Shown here piece after piece: positions 33,841-43,005 of a DNA stretch of 43,043 nucleotides. How positions within the stretch are numbered: position 1 is the stretch's first letter; the number at the start of each line of letters is the position of its first letter. A program made the position numbers and the translations under genes. Origin of the DNA: Candidatus Magnetobacterium casense (GTDB taxonomy: Bacteria > Nitrospirota > Thermodesulfovibrionia > Thermodesulfovibrionales > Magnetobacteriaceae); the NCBI RefSeq assembly GCF_000714715.1, contig NZ_JMFO01000015.1:1-43043 (forward strand), read 5' to 3'. The notes below the pieces were generated by a model. That model did not search any database and was not told the DNA's origin. It saw only the letters and a list, made by a program, of their open reading frames with translations.

Positions 33841-36217
33841 ACTGTGCAAATGTTTCGTTACAGAAGGGGCAGAACTTCCACTGCTCGTTTCTCTGCATAC
33901 CGCACTTTGGACACTTGTGCTTGAGACCGGTGCTGCAGTACGGACAGAAGGTGTATTCGGAACTCAACGGCTCACGACACTTGCTACATACGACTATTTC
34001 GCCCTCTGCGATGGCGGCCGTAACCCTCAGCACCTCCTCGACTGAGGTAATGCCCATCATGATTTTTTTGAGGCCGTCCTCTCTGAGGCTATTCATGCCC
34101 GACTCTGTGGCTGCACGGGCAAATGCGTTTTCCGTGCTAGAGTCATCGTAGATGATCTTTCTGATCAATGAGTTCACCGACAGTATCTCAAATATCCCGA
34201 CCCTGCCACGATAACCGGTGTTGCCACAGGAGCTGCAACCGGCGGGCTTGTAAAACCGCGCAACACTGGGGTCTATTGTGCCCTTGACCATCAGAAACAG
34301 TAGCTCTTCATCGGAGGGTTCATACTGCACCTTGCAGTGGTTACAGAGCTTTCTGACGAGCCTCTGCGCAATGACACCGTTTAGTGAGGAGGCCAGGAAG
34401 TAGCTCTTAATCCCCATCCCCTTGAGTCGCGTAACGGCCCCCACGGCCGTGGTGGTGTGCAGGGTGCTCAGGACGAGATGACCCGTGATGGAGGCCTGTA
34501 TGGCGATCTCCGCCGTTTCGGGGTCCCTCATCTCACCCACCATGATGACGTCGGGGTCCTGCCTCAACACCGCCCTAAGAGAAGACGAAAACGTAAGACC
34601 GACCTTTTCGTTGATGTTTACCTGGGTGATCCCCTTGACGGAATACTCCACGGGATTTTCAAGCGTTATGATGTTTATCTTGTCGTTTAATATATGGTTC
34701 AGGGCGGCATACAGTGTCGAGCTCTTGCCGCTTCCCGTAGGACCGGTAACCAGGACTATACCCTGGGGCTTGTCTATCATACTCACAACGGCGGTGTGAT
34801 CCTTGGCGTTAAGGCCGATTTCGTGTATCGACAGATTGGCCGCCGTGGGGTCCAGTACCCTCATAACGATTTTTTCGCCATAATGCGTGGGCAACGTTGA
34901 AACTCTGAGGTCAACTTCCTTGTTATCGAGTCTCAGCTTTATCCCGCCATCCTGTGGCACCCTGCGCTCGGCAATATCGAGCTTGGACATTATCTTTATT
35001 CTCGATATAGTAGGGTTCTGAAGGGCCTTGGATAAATGCGTAAGGGTAACCATGATACCATCCGTCCTCAGACGTACGCTGTAGTCTTTTTCGGAGGGTT
35101 CCAGGTGAATGTCGCTGGCCCCACTCTTTATGGCAGTGAGTAATATCTTGTTGACAAGCTTTATCACAGGAGGCGATTCACTCTCAGCCAACAGACTGCC
35201 AACATCAGGGGCTACCTCAATCCGATCGCTTTTAATATCCAGTATGCCTTCCGTTTTACCTTTGTCCCTGCTGTACTGTCCCTGAAGTTCGTCAAAGTCC
35301 TCTGCCAGTATGATCTCGCCAACCTTGTTGCCCAATATCCCAGCATAGTATTGCCTGATGGCCTCTCTGATCTCCTTTGGGGTGGACAAGACCACATCTA
35401 CGTCTCTGTTGGCGATATATTTTATCTCCCTGATGGCGTCGCTATCCATGGGGTTAGCCATGGCCACTTCAATGGCCCTTTTGTTTATATTTATTGGGAT
35501 TAATACATTTGCAAGGGCTATGTCTCGGCTGATCATTTCGAGGGCCTTATCCGATATCCCTACCTTTTCAAGGTTTACGTATGGGATATTCAATTGCTGT
35601 GACAATGCCCTGGCAATGTCCATCTCCGTGGCCAGATTCAGTTGTACGATAATGTCTCCGAGTTTCTTCTTGGTAGTCTTTTGTTTCTCCAGACACACAT
35701 TCAGTTGATCGGGGTGCAATATCCTTGCCTCTACAAGCAACTCCCCAAGCTTTGGCATTTTCTTGCCATGATAATGCTGCTGTATGGCCTTTCTGATCTC
35801 CGTGAGCGTTGAGACAACCGGACTGACGTTCTTGCCGGTTACAAACGATATGTCCTTTATCGCACCTACGTCAAGGGGGTCACACATGGCTATGGTTATC
35901 GCCCTGCCGTCGGTTTTTAATGGAAACACAAGGTGTTTTTCGGCTATCCTGGCCGGAAGTACCTGCAGGAGGTCCTTGTCTATCTCCTCGGTGTCAAGCT
36001 CCCGATAGTCATAGCCCATGTTTTGTGCCAGACACTGAACGATCTCCATTTCGCTCGTATAGCCCAGGTCTGTAAGAACCTTACCCAACTTATGTTTTGT
36101 CTTCTTTTGTTCGGCAAGGGCAGTCGATAGCTCTATCTGATTTATCACGCCAGCCTCAAGCAACACTTCACCTAATGGTTTTTTAGGCTTTTTAGATTTT
36201 ACACCCTGTACAATCAT
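33839..36217 (-). CDS. PilB/GspE-family secretion ATPase with C-terminal zinc ribbons
   Basis: A 792-residue ATPase of the type II secretion/type IV pilus assembly family. Two N-terminal MshEN/GspE-N modules lie at 14-66 and 156-208; each has two 24-residue motifs (for example PLGEVLLEAG and KLGKVLTDLG) separated by five residues, a c-di-GMP-binding layout known from MshE. The motor has Walker A GPTGSGKSS (492-500), an Asp box and Walker B (DPDVIMVGEMRDPET), and the family zinc site (Cys 625, 628, 661, 664). An extra tail at 740-792 has four CxxC pairs (744/747, 758/761, 769/772, 783/786), which is unusual. TAGGAG lies upstream of ATG 36217. No pilus subunit or platform gene is adjacent. The exact role (pilus, secretion, or a related machine) is not fixed. 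Confidence 0.88.
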   Translation of the reverse strand: MIVQGVKSKKPKKPLGEVLLEAGVINQIELSTALAEQKKTKHKLGKVLTDLGYTSEMEIVQCLAQNMGYDYRELDTEEIDKDLLQVLPARIAEKHLVFPLKTDGRAITIAMCDPLDVGAIKDISFVTGKNVSPVVSTLTEIRKAIQQHYHGKKMPKLGELLVEARILHPDQLNVCLEKQKTTKKKLGDIIVQLNLATEMDIARALSQQLNIPYVNLEKVGISDKALEMISRDIALANVLIPININKRAIEVAMANPMDSDAIREIKYIANRDVDVVLSTPKEIREAIRQYYAGILGNKVGEIILAEDFDELQGQYSRDKGKTEGILDIKSDRIEVAPDVGSLLAESESPPVIKLVNKILLTAIKSGASDIHLEPSEKDYSVRLRTDGIMVTLTHLSKALQNPTISRIKIMSKLDIAERRVPQDGGIKLRLDNKEVDLRVSTLPTHYGEKIVMRVLDPTAANLSIHEIGLNAKDHTAVVSMIDKPQGIVLVTGPTGSGKSSTLYAALNHILNDKINIITLENPVEYSVKGITQVNINEKVGLTFSSSLRAVLRQDPDVIMVGEMRDPETAEIAIQASITGHLVLSTLHTTTAVGAVTRLKGMGIKSYFLASSLNGVIAQRLVRKLCNHCKVQYEPSDEELLFLMVKGTIDPSVARFYKPAGCSSCGNTGYRGRVGIFEILSVNSLIRKIIYDDSSTENAFARAATESGMNSLREDGLKKIMMGITSVEEVLRVTAAIAEGEIVVCSKCREPLSSEYTFCPYCSTGLKHKCPKCGMQRNEQWKFCPFCNETFAQ

Positions 36218-36260
36218 AATAATTCTACTCCTACATATTTTGTGCTCAACGCTATCTATG

Positions 36261-37955
36261 CTAACACGGCAGTTGGCAATTTGTAAACAACGCCAGCATT
36301 GCTATGTCGTCAAACTGAGGGGCTTCACCGATGAATGTCTTCAGGGCATATTCGATGCGACCTACGAGTTGATTTGCACTACCGCCGTTATTTGCACTAA
36401 GCAGGTCCATCAGAGGATGCGCCGTAAATGATGCCTTCTTCATATCCCTGGCATCCGTTACCCCGTCGGTGTATATAAAGATGCCATCGCCCTTTTTAAG
36501 CGATACGATTTCCTTTATGTATTTAAAGTCTTCAATAACGCCAAGGGGAAAACCTGACTCGATCTTCATCTCCTTTGGTTCCGCTGAGTTGTACAGCAGA
36601 TAGGGGGGATTGTGCCCGGCGTTGCTGAAGGTCAGCTCTCCCGTGCGGACATCCAGAATTCCAAGGAAAAATGTCACAAACATCCCTGATTTTTGCGTAC
36701 AAAGCTCCTTGTTGAGTTCCGACAGGATTGTCTCAGGCGACGTATACAACCTGGCAACGGCCCTGAGGGTGACCTTGGCAGCAGACATTATAAGGGCGGC
36801 ATGTATCCCCTTGTCCGATACATCACCGATGGCAATGCAGAGATGGTCGTCATCCATCCCGAAGAAGTCATACAGGTCCCCGCCAACCTCCCGCGCCGGC
36901 TGAAGAAACGCAAAAATATCAACCCCGTATCTGGTTCCTACTGACGAAAAATCTACCGGCAGCATGTTCATCTGTATCTCATGGGACAACTTTAAGGATT
37001 GCTCCATCTTGTGCTGCTTGACACTATCGAAATACATCGAGGCATGAGCGCAGAAGATACCTATCAGCTCCTTATCCCACTGGCTGATACCATTGAGGTT
37101 GTTTATAAACACCAGGTTGTTGATATCATCTCCAGTTCTCAGACATGTAACGGCCTGTTTTTCGGTATAGATGTCGTTGTTGTCTTCAAATGCCTTCTTG
37201 ATCATTGCAAGCGTCTCTGTGCTGACAACATCTCTGACCCTCTTGTCCTGAGAGTTTTCATACAGACCGGTACCGCTGATAACCACGAGATCGTCAATAC
37301 TGTTGTCGGTCAGGAGGCTCGAGTACACGTCTGCCGGTGTGTTGGCATCCAGCGTCAGGATCGAATTCAACCGTACCAGCACCTCGGAGAAAAAGTTCTC
37401 TATAAGGTTTACGTCAAAGAGCGACCTTGACGACTCCACCAACCTCTGCAGGGCACGCAGGTTGCCGCTTATCATCATGATGTCCCTGTATGACCTGATG
37501 GCTGCCACCGTACAGGTTATCAGCTTTTGTCTGTTAAGCTCATTTTTCTCCCTGTAATCATTTATGTCGTAATCCACGATGATGGTTTCTTCGGGGGCAA
37601 ATCCCGGCTGCCCTGTGCGCAGGATTATCCTGACAAACTTGTTCTTTAGTGTCTCCCGTATGTGTTTTACGACATCGAGGCCGGCATGGTTATTTTCCAT
37701 AAAAACATCCAGGAATATGAGGGCGGTATCGGGATTGTTTGCGATCTCCCGCATTGCATCCTTGCCCGTATATGCGCTGATAAACTCCAATGCCCTGCCT
37801 TCAACAACCAAAGACCTCAGTATCATCAGTGTTACCTCATGCACCCCCGGTTCATCATCGACTATCAGTACCTTCCACGTGCCAGTGGTGGCGGTTGACT
37901 GTGTGTGTTGCTTGCCATCGGCATCCTGAAACAGATTGTCTATCCCCTCAGACAT
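36261..37955 (-). CDS. Response regulator with DUF3369 and PP2C (SpoIIE) phosphatase
   Basis: A 564-residue protein. Receiver domain (about 28-150) with VDDEPGVHEVTLMIL and phospho-Asp in LIFLDVFME; DUF3369 region (about 155-330; TVAAIRSYRDIMMISGNLRAL is its usual beginning); PP2C-type SpoIIE phosphatase domain (about 345-560) with AREVGGDLYDFF, IGDVSDKGIHAALIM, NAGHNPPYLLY, YTDGVTDA and FDDIAMLAL metal-binding motifs. Such proteins dephosphorylate an anti-sigma-factor antagonist when activated by a histidine kinase. No kinase or anti-anti-sigma gene is next to it. GGGAGG lies before ATG 37955. It is upstream of the ATPase gene on the same strand, 43 bases apart, and may be co-transcribed. 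Confidence 0.9.
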   Translation of the reverse strand: MSEGIDNLFQDADGKQHTQSTATTGTWKVLIVDDEPGVHEVTLMILRSLVVEGRALEFISAYTGKDAMREIANNPDTALIFLDVFMENNHAGLDVVKHIRETLKNKFVRIILRTGQPGFAPEETIIVDYDINDYREKNELNRQKLITCTVAAIRSYRDIMMISGNLRALQRLVESSRSLFDVNLIENFFSEVLVRLNSILTLDANTPADVYSSLLTDNSIDDLVVISGTGLYENSQDKRVRDVVSTETLAMIKKAFEDNNDIYTEKQAVTCLRTGDDINNLVFINNLNGISQWDKELIGIFCAHASMYFDSVKQHKMEQSLKLSHEIQMNMLPVDFSSVGTRYGVDIFAFLQPAREVGGDLYDFFGMDDDHLCIAIGDVSDKGIHAALIMSAAKVTLRAVARLYTSPETILSELNKELCTQKSGMFVTFFLGILDVRTGELTFSNAGHNPPYLLYNSAEPKEMKIESGFPLGVIEDFKYIKEIVSLKKGDGIFIYTDGVTDARDMKKASFTAHPLMDLLSANNGGSANQLVGRIEYALKTFIGEAPQFDDIAMLALFTNCQLPC

Positions 37956-38038
37956 GTCACAAACCTCCCTGATTTTTTTTCTTGAGGGTTATGTTAGCAT
38001 AAAATATTAAGTGGTCAATGGGAGGATTCAGAGTGGTG

Positions 38039-38055
38039 CAGGGCAATCGCATTTG
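38039..38055. repeat. Short dispersed motif next to the miniature element
   Basis: CAGGGCAATCGCATTTG. Near copies are 30591-30607 (minus strand, CAGGGCAATCGCACTTG) and 11817-11827 (CAGGGCAATCG). It touches the left end of the miniature element at 38056. Confidence 0.45.
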
Positions 38056-38298
38056 GGTAGTCCTGCAGAGGTAGTGATACTATTCTTTGGTGGTTTTTCC
38101 TAATTAGGCGTTTAATGCTGTTTTTAAAGATGGATTCCCACTTTCGTGGGAATGACATGGAATGGCTTTTTAGCTCGTCTGTATCATTCCTGCGTAAGCA
38201 GGAATCCAGAAGTGCAAAGGGCAGGTGATGTTCATTTTCATGGACTATTGAGTAATAAGGGTTTAGTCTACATGTATCACTACTTGTGCAGGACTACC
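38056..38298. mobile_element. Miniature TIR-bounded element (MITE-like), copy 2
   Basis: A 243-base segment with about 24-base terminal inverted repeats: GGTAGTCCTGCAGAGGTAGT at the left and, as reverse complement, GGTAGTCCTGCACAAGTAGT at the right, both followed by GATAC. The ends match 7297-7399, but the interior is different: it holds a pair of inverted REP-like hairpins. It encodes nothing credible. It lies directly before, and probably truncates, an IS66 transposase gene. Confidence 0.72.
38131..38210. repeat. Inverted pair of REP-like palindromes
   Basis: TGGATTCCCACTTTCGTGGG with AATGACA at 38131-38157, and its inverted relative (TATCATTCCTGCGTAAGCAGG then AATCCAGA) at 38182-38210. 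Each forms a hairpin. The pair has the head-to-head arrangement common in REP doublets. Confidence 0.65.
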
Positions 38299-39225
38299 AA
38301 AGAGAAGATAGCCAGTTTAGAGAAGAATTCCCAAAATTCATCCAAACCACCATCAACAGATGGTTTCAAAGGTGGTAAAGACAAAGAGCAAAAGGTAAAC
38401 AAGAGCAAACGCAAGGCTGGAGGCCAGCCTGGACATAAAGGTAGCAATCGAGAGATGTTACCACCTGAAGAAGTAGACCATATAGTAGACATATATCCAG
38501 AGAGATGCCAGTGTTGTAATGAGGCGTTACCTCAGGTAGGTACAGGTAAGGTACATAGGAAACAAGTGACGGAGATACCTCCAATAGAGCCTGAAGTAAC
38601 GGCAATATCGTTGCCATTCAGTGGAATGTAGTTGTGGGCATATCACCAAGGCAGAGATGCCTGCTGAGATTGCAAAGTCGGATTTTGGTCCAAGGTTAGC
38701 CTCTATCATTGCGTATCTAACAGCGGTACATCATAATAAGTAGACGTGGTGCGGTAGACGTCTGTAGTATACTGTTGGGGGTTAACATATGTCTTGGTTG
38801 CCGTCCAGACATTATTGGAAGAGATGTCCGATGCCTTAGAACCAGTAGATAAAGAGTTGCAGAGCACATTACCAAACGAACCAGTTATTAATGCTGACGA
38901 AACTGGTTTGAGAGATAGGTGGCTATGGGTTTTTGTTACCTCCACCTTCATATATTTCAGGGTTGGTGCAAGTCGTGGTTACAAGACATTAGTTGATGTT
39001 TTAGGAGCAACGTATGACGGCATACTCTGTGTGGATAGGTGGGGTGCATACACAAAATATCACAATGGAGGAATGCAGATATGTTGGGCACATCTAAAGA
39101 GGGATTTTCAGTGGATTTTAGATGTAGGCTTAAATAATTTTAGCGTGGACAAGATAGTGTTTGCCAAGCGGATAAAGAAACTAATGGGCAGGCTGATGGC
39201 TTTGTGGCACAAGTTTAATTTGTAG
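38299..39225 (+). pseudogene. Decayed IS66-family transposase (TnpC)
   Basis: The first segment (to 38631) reads KIASLEKNSQNSSKPPSTDG and GGQPGHKGSNREM, then a C-x-x-C zinc site: the N-terminal IS66 OrfC region. At 38631 the frame stops, and the similarity continues in another frame (CGHITKAEMPAEI, then SIIAYLTAVHH) before more stops. From 38794 to 39225 the catalytic core is readable (NADETGLRDRWLWVFVT, GILCVDRWGAY, ICWAHLKRDF). At least two frameshifts or stops and a missing 5' and 3' end show it is dead. The upstream frame from 38146 is a chimera of the miniature element and transposase. No IS66 accessory genes are nearby. Confidence 0.85.
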
Positions 39226-39273
39226 ACCTGTATGGATCGTGTCAGACTTGACTGTATCAGCAATAGCGATGAG

Positions 39274-40047
39274 TCAGTAAAAGACCCGTTCCAGAAACAA
39301 CCCCCTTGCAGGTGCGTTCTCTCCAGCACGACGGCGGTCCTTGGCCTCCAGGATGTCTCTTACACCTTCGTGATTAAGCCTGCCCCTACCGACGGCTACG
39401 AGTGTGCCCACGATGTTTCGCACCATGTGGCGCAGAAAGCCATCGGCCTCAATGCTCACCCTGAGAAAATCCCCGGCAATGCCAAAGTCCATAAATCGCA
39501 ACAGAGGCAACTGCTCTACCCCCAGGGTGGTGACTTCCCTGATGGTTGTCTTGATATCCGTATCGGAGGCGCAGAAGGACTTGAAGTCGTGCTTGCCAGT
39601 GAGGGTCCCGGCAGCCGTGGCCATGGCCGTAACATCCAGGGGATGACCGATATGCCAGCAATAGCGGTACAGGAATGGACTCACAGCGCCACCCATTGAT
39701 ATCACGTAGGCATAGCGTTTTGCCCTTGCGCTGAAACGCGGATGAAACCCATCGGGGGCATAACCGGCATCAAGGATGCGTATGTCTGCGGGCAGGATGG
39801 CGTTAAGCGCCCTCATGATGGTGTGCGGGGGCAGATGTGTATCGACGCTAAAGGCGGCAACCTGACCGAGGGCATGCACGCCGGCGTCTGTCCTGCCTGC
39901 CCCTATGAGGGTAACGTCTTTTAAGGTGATTCTCCGCAGGGAGCGCTCTATACGTCCCTGAATGGTCTCTGTTGCGGGCTGTACCTGCCACCCGTGGTAG
40001 TGTGTGCCATCATAGGACAGCGTCAGGCGTATTGTTGCCAGGGCCAT
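39274..40047 (-). CDS. truA: tRNA pseudouridine(38-40) synthase TruA
   Basis: A 257-residue enzyme that converts U38-U40 of tRNA anticodon arms to pseudouridine. The catalytic Asp is in GAGRTDAGVHALGQVAAF; the N-terminal TLSYDGTHYHGWQVQP and the MVRNIVGTLVAVGRG block are diagnostic. AAGGGAG lies before ATG 40047. It is downstream of the UDP-sugar gene on the same strand, 14 bases apart. Its stop lies about 50 bases from the IS66 remnant. Confidence 0.95.
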   Translation of the reverse strand: MALATIRLTLSYDGTHYHGWQVQPATETIQGRIERSLRRITLKDVTLIGAGRTDAGVHALGQVAAFSVDTHLPPHTIMRALNAILPADIRILDAGYAPDGFHPRFSARAKRYAYVISMGGAVSPFLYRYCWHIGHPLDVTAMATAAGTLTGKHDFKSFCASDTDIKTTIREVTTLGVEQLPLLRFMDFGIAGDFLRVSIEADGFLRHMVRNIVGTLVAVGRGRLNHEGVRDILEAKDRRRAGENAPARGLFLERVFY

Positions 40048-40061
40048 AACGTCTCCCTTTG

Positions 40062-41012
40062 TTAAAGCTGCAGGAGCACCTTAAAGTATGCTATAGTCTT
40101 TGCCAGTCCCTCATCCAGTGACACCAGGGGTTGCCAGTTCAGGACGTCCCTGGCAAGGGTGATGTTTGGTTGTCTCTGCGTGGGGTCATCGGGGGGAAGT
40201 GGCCCGTATATTATCCTGGAACTGGCACCGGTCATCTCCAGTACCTTCCGTGCAAGCTCCAGTATGGTGAACTCACCGGGATTGCCGAGGTTGACCGGAC
40301 CTGTGAAGTCATCAGGGCTATTCATGAGTCTGATCAGGCCATCGACGAGGTCATCGACGTAACAGAAGCTGCGCGTCTGCTGTCCCTTGCCATAGACCGT
40401 GATGTCCTGCCCTCGCAGGGCCTGAACGATGAAGTTGCTGACTACACGGCCATCGTTCTGGAGCATACGCGGCCCATACGTGTTAAAAATCCTGGCCACC
40501 TTCACCCTCATCTTGTGCTGCCTGTGATAGTCAAAGAACAGCGTTTCGGCACACCGCTTGCCTTCGTCGTAACACGCACGCATACCGATGGGGTTGACGT
40601 TGCCCCAGTAGTCTTCCGTCTGTGGGTGGACTGTCGGATCGCCGTAGACCTCCGACGTTGAGGCCTGCAGTATCTTGATCTTAAGCCTCTTTGCCAACCC
40701 CAGCACGTTTATTGCCCCGTGGACGGACGTCTTTGTCGTCTGCACCGGGTCAAACTGGTAGTGCACCGGAGAGGCCGGACAGGCAAGGTTGTATATCTCA
40801 TCGACCTCCACGTAGAGCGGAAAACATATGTCGTGGCGCAGTATCTCAAAATACCTGTCCTCCATCAGATGCACAATGTTCTCCTTCCGTCCCGTGTAGA
40901 AGTTATCCAGGCAGATGACCTCATTACCTGCGGCCAAGAGCCTCTCACACAGATGCGACCCCAAAAAACCGGCCCCACCCGTTACCAATATCCGTTTCCT
41001 TGCTGCATTCAT
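40062..41012 (-). CDS. UDP-glucuronate decarboxylase (UDP-xylose synthase type)
   Basis: A 316-residue extended short-chain dehydrogenase. NAD-binding [10 protein letters not shown] near the N-terminus, the [14 protein letters not shown] block with the catalytic Ser/Thr region, and RACYDEGKR containing the Tyr-x3-Lys pair are typical of [15 protein letters not shown] and [13 protein letters not shown] are also characteristic. It would convert UDP-glucuronate to UDP-xylose for surface polysaccharide. It is likely co-transcribed with truA. Confidence 0.9.
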   Translation of the reverse strand: MNAARKRILVTGGAGFLGSHLCERLLAAGNEVICLDNFYTGRKENIVHLMEDRYFEILRHDICFPLYVEVDEIYNLACPASPVHYQFDPVQTTKTSVHGAINVLGLAKRLKIKILQASTSEVYGDPTVHPQTEDYWGNVNPIGMRACYDEGKRCAETLFFDYHRQHKMRVKVARIFNTYGPRMLQNDGRVVSNFIVQALRGQDITVYGKGQQTRSFCYVDDLVDGLIRLMNSPDDFTGPVNLGNPGEFTILELARKVLEMTGASSRIIYGPLPPDDPTQRQPNITLARDVLNWQPLVSLDEGLAKTIAYFKVLLQL

Positions 41013-41213
41013 ATATCCTCCATTTATTTATCCTAATGAACCTTTTAATTGTACCAAATCCATTATAAATACAAAAACCCTGATGTGTTATTATCTTTTT
41101 TTTTGAAATTTTTTTTAATGTGATGACTTTTTGGATACATATGTGATATCATTTCATGTAAATAATGTTGTTTTCAATAGGGCATTGAACAAGGCTTGAA
41201 AAGGAGGCCATGA

Positions 41214-41759
41214 ATGAGGATAACACCGCTGGATATCCAGCAAAAGCAGTTTCCAGTGAAATTCAGGGGATTTGATATTGAGGAAGTGTACGCGTTTTTA
41301 GAGGTACTACGGGAAGAGATGGAGGAGTTACTCAGGGAAAACACGTCATTAAAGGAACAGTTGCACATCATAGAGGGGCAGTTGAGGGAACACAAGAACA
41401 TGGAAACCACCCTCAGGGAAACCCTCATAACGGCACAACAGATGATAGAAGCCTACAAGGCCAATGCAAGGAAAGAGGCCGAGCTGATTACCAGAGAGGC
41501 CGAACTCAAATCCGATGAGATAATAAAAAGGGCACAGGAAAAAGTCGTAAAAATACACGAGGACATCGTTGACCTCCGGGGTATCAGACGGCATTTCAAG
41601 GAAGAGATCAAGCGACTCGTAGACAAACTGCTCAGAGAGATAGAGTTTGACAAGGAGCGAGAGGGCGAATCAGACTTCTGGGGAGATAGGACACAAGAAG
41701 GGGCAAGACAGGAAGGGTCGAGACAGGAGGGGTCGAGAAAGGAACTTGAGCAAATATAA
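41214..41759 (+). CDS. DivIVA-domain coiled-coil protein
   Basis: A 181-residue protein. The N-terminus (ITPLDIQQKQFPVKFRGFDIEEVYAFLEVL) is the DivIVA membrane-binding lobe; a long Glu/Lys-rich coiled coil covers about residues 28-150. In DivIVA/GpsB relatives this anchors poles or division sites. The C-terminus ends in repeated RQEGS units from a 15-base tandem repeat. ATG 41214 follows AAGGAGG; the ATG at 41210 is out of frame. It overlaps hisS by 14 bases. Confidence 0.88.
   Translation: MRITPLDIQQKQFPVKFRGFDIEEVYAFLEVLREEMEELLRENTSLKEQLHIIEGQLREHKNMETTLRETLITAQQMIEAYKANARKEAELITREAELKSDEIIKRAQEKVVKIHEDIVDLRGIRRHFKEEIKRLVDKLLREIEFDKEREGESDFWGDRTQEGARQEGSRQEGSRKELEQI
41706..41750 (+). repeat. 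15-base tandem repeat at the divIVA-hisS overlap
   Basis: AGACAGGAAGGGTCG (41706-41720), AGACAGGAGGGGTCG (41721-41735) and a diverged third unit AGAAAGGAACTTGAG (41736-41750). In the divIVA frame it encodes RQEGS units; the last unit contains the AAAGGA (41738-41743) and TTG (41746) that start hisS. Confidence 0.7.
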
Positions 41760-43005
41760 CACCCTCAAGGGGGTTGCAGACATATATCCACCGGAGGTCT
41801 ACCGGTGGCAAACCATAGAGGATACGGCCCGTGAGGTCTTTACCCTGTATGGGTTCAGCGAACTCCGGATTCCCGTTATAGAGTACACGGAGGTCTTTAC
41901 CCGGAGCATCGGTCAGAGCACCGATATCGTGGATAAGGAGATGTATACGTTTAACGACCGCGGTGGTCGAAGTATCAGTATGCGTCCTGAGGGTACTGCC
42001 TCCGTGGTGAGATGCTACGTGCAAAACAACCTTCACACCCTGCCCGCACCCCAGAGGTTTTACTATGCCGGGGCGATGTTCAGGTACGAAAGACCACAGA
42101 AGGGGCGTTTCAGACAGTTCTACCAGCTCGGCGCAGAGGTCTTTGGCAGTGCAAGTCCCAAGGTGGATGCCGAAATGCTGTCGATGCTCAACGTCCTGCT
42201 CAAAAGACTCAGGATAAACGATACCACGCTTGAGATAAACTCTATCGGTTGTGCGGAGTGTCGTCCGCGGTTCAGGGATGAAGTTGTGGCATTTTTTTCG
42301 GCAAAGGAGGAGCATCTGTGTAACGATTGCAAGGTGCGCCTCAAGAACAATCCCTTGAGACTGCTTGACTGTAAAAATGAGGCGTGTATCGCCCTCAGGG
42401 GCTCTCCCCCAAGCATCCTCGACTACATCTGCGACAACTGCCGGCAACACCACCAGAGACTAAAGGACCTGCTCTATGCCCTGGGTATTTCCTTCGTGGA
42501 AAACCCCATGATAGTCAGAGGGTTGGATTACTACACAAGGACAACATTTGAGATAACCACCCAACGCCTGGGTGCACAGAAGGCCGTTATAGCAGGGGGC
42601 AGGTACGACAACCTTGTGCAGGAGTTTGGCGGCCCACATGGCACGGCAGCCATAGGATTTGCCCTGGGCATGGAGCGCATGGCCGAACTCATAGATAATC
42701 CCGGTACCATCTGTCGTCTCCCGCAACAGTTTTACTTCGCACCCTTGGGTAAGGATGCCGAATTGATATCGTTACCCCTGTGTGATATCCTACGGATAAA
42801 AGGTATTAGTGCCCTCTGTGGTGAAGGCAACATGCCCTTAAAGAAACACCTCAAAATGGCAGACAGATTTAATGTTGCCTTTGTGATAATCATCGGAGAC
42901 GGGGAAATCGAAAAGGGTGAGGCGCTGTGGAGGCGGCTCTCCGATGGCCAACAGGGCGTTGTCGGCATCGCAAGGATTGAAGATTACATCCGCCTGATAC
43001 AATGA
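41746..43005 (+). CDS. hisS: Histidyl-tRNA synthetase
   Basis: A class II synthetase of about 419 residues from TTG 41746, which is three bases after AAAGGA and directly before the conserved LKGVADIYPPE. The in-frame GTG at 41647 would add 33 Arg/Gly-rich residues that look like divIVA repeat sequence, so it is rejected. Motif 2 (MFRYERPQKGRFRQFYQLGAE), the HisA block (RGLDYYTRTTFE) and motif 3 (AIGFALGMERM) are present, with a C-terminal anticodon-binding domain. It charges tRNA-His. It overlaps the yicC start (ATGA). Confidence 0.94.
   Translation: MSKYNTLKGVADIYPPEVYRWQTIEDTAREVFTLYGFSELRIPVIEYTEVFTRSIGQSTDIVDKEMYTFNDRGGRSISMRPEGTASVVRCYVQNNLHTLPAPQRFYYAGAMFRYERPQKGRFRQFYQLGAEVFGSASPKVDAEMLSMLNVLLKRLRINDTTLEINSIGCAECRPRFRDEVVAFFSAKEEHLCNDCKVRLKNNPLRLLDCKNEACIALRGSPPSILDYICDNCRQHHQRLKDLLYALGISFVENPMIVRGLDYYTRTTFEITTQRLGAQKAVIAGGRYDNLVQEFGGPHGTAAIGFALGMERMAELIDNPGTICRLPQQFYFAPLGKDAELISLPLCDILRIKGISALCGEGNMPLKKHLKMADRFNVAFVIIIGDGEIEKGEALWRRLSDGQQGVVGIARIEDYIRLIQ

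Noticed and set aside
38131..38210. Start of a CRISPR array (two similar palindromes)
   Set aside because: Only two copies, in opposite orientation, each self-complementary, with no spacers of regular size; this is a REP-type doublet.
38146..38631. A novel 161-residue protein
   Set aside because: Its first 50 codons are miniature-element/REP sequence and the rest is the N-terminus of a broken IS66 transposase, so it is a chimera.
41632..42453. A 273-codon minus-strand frame opposite hisS
   Set aside because: Shadow of hisS; no domain or start signal.
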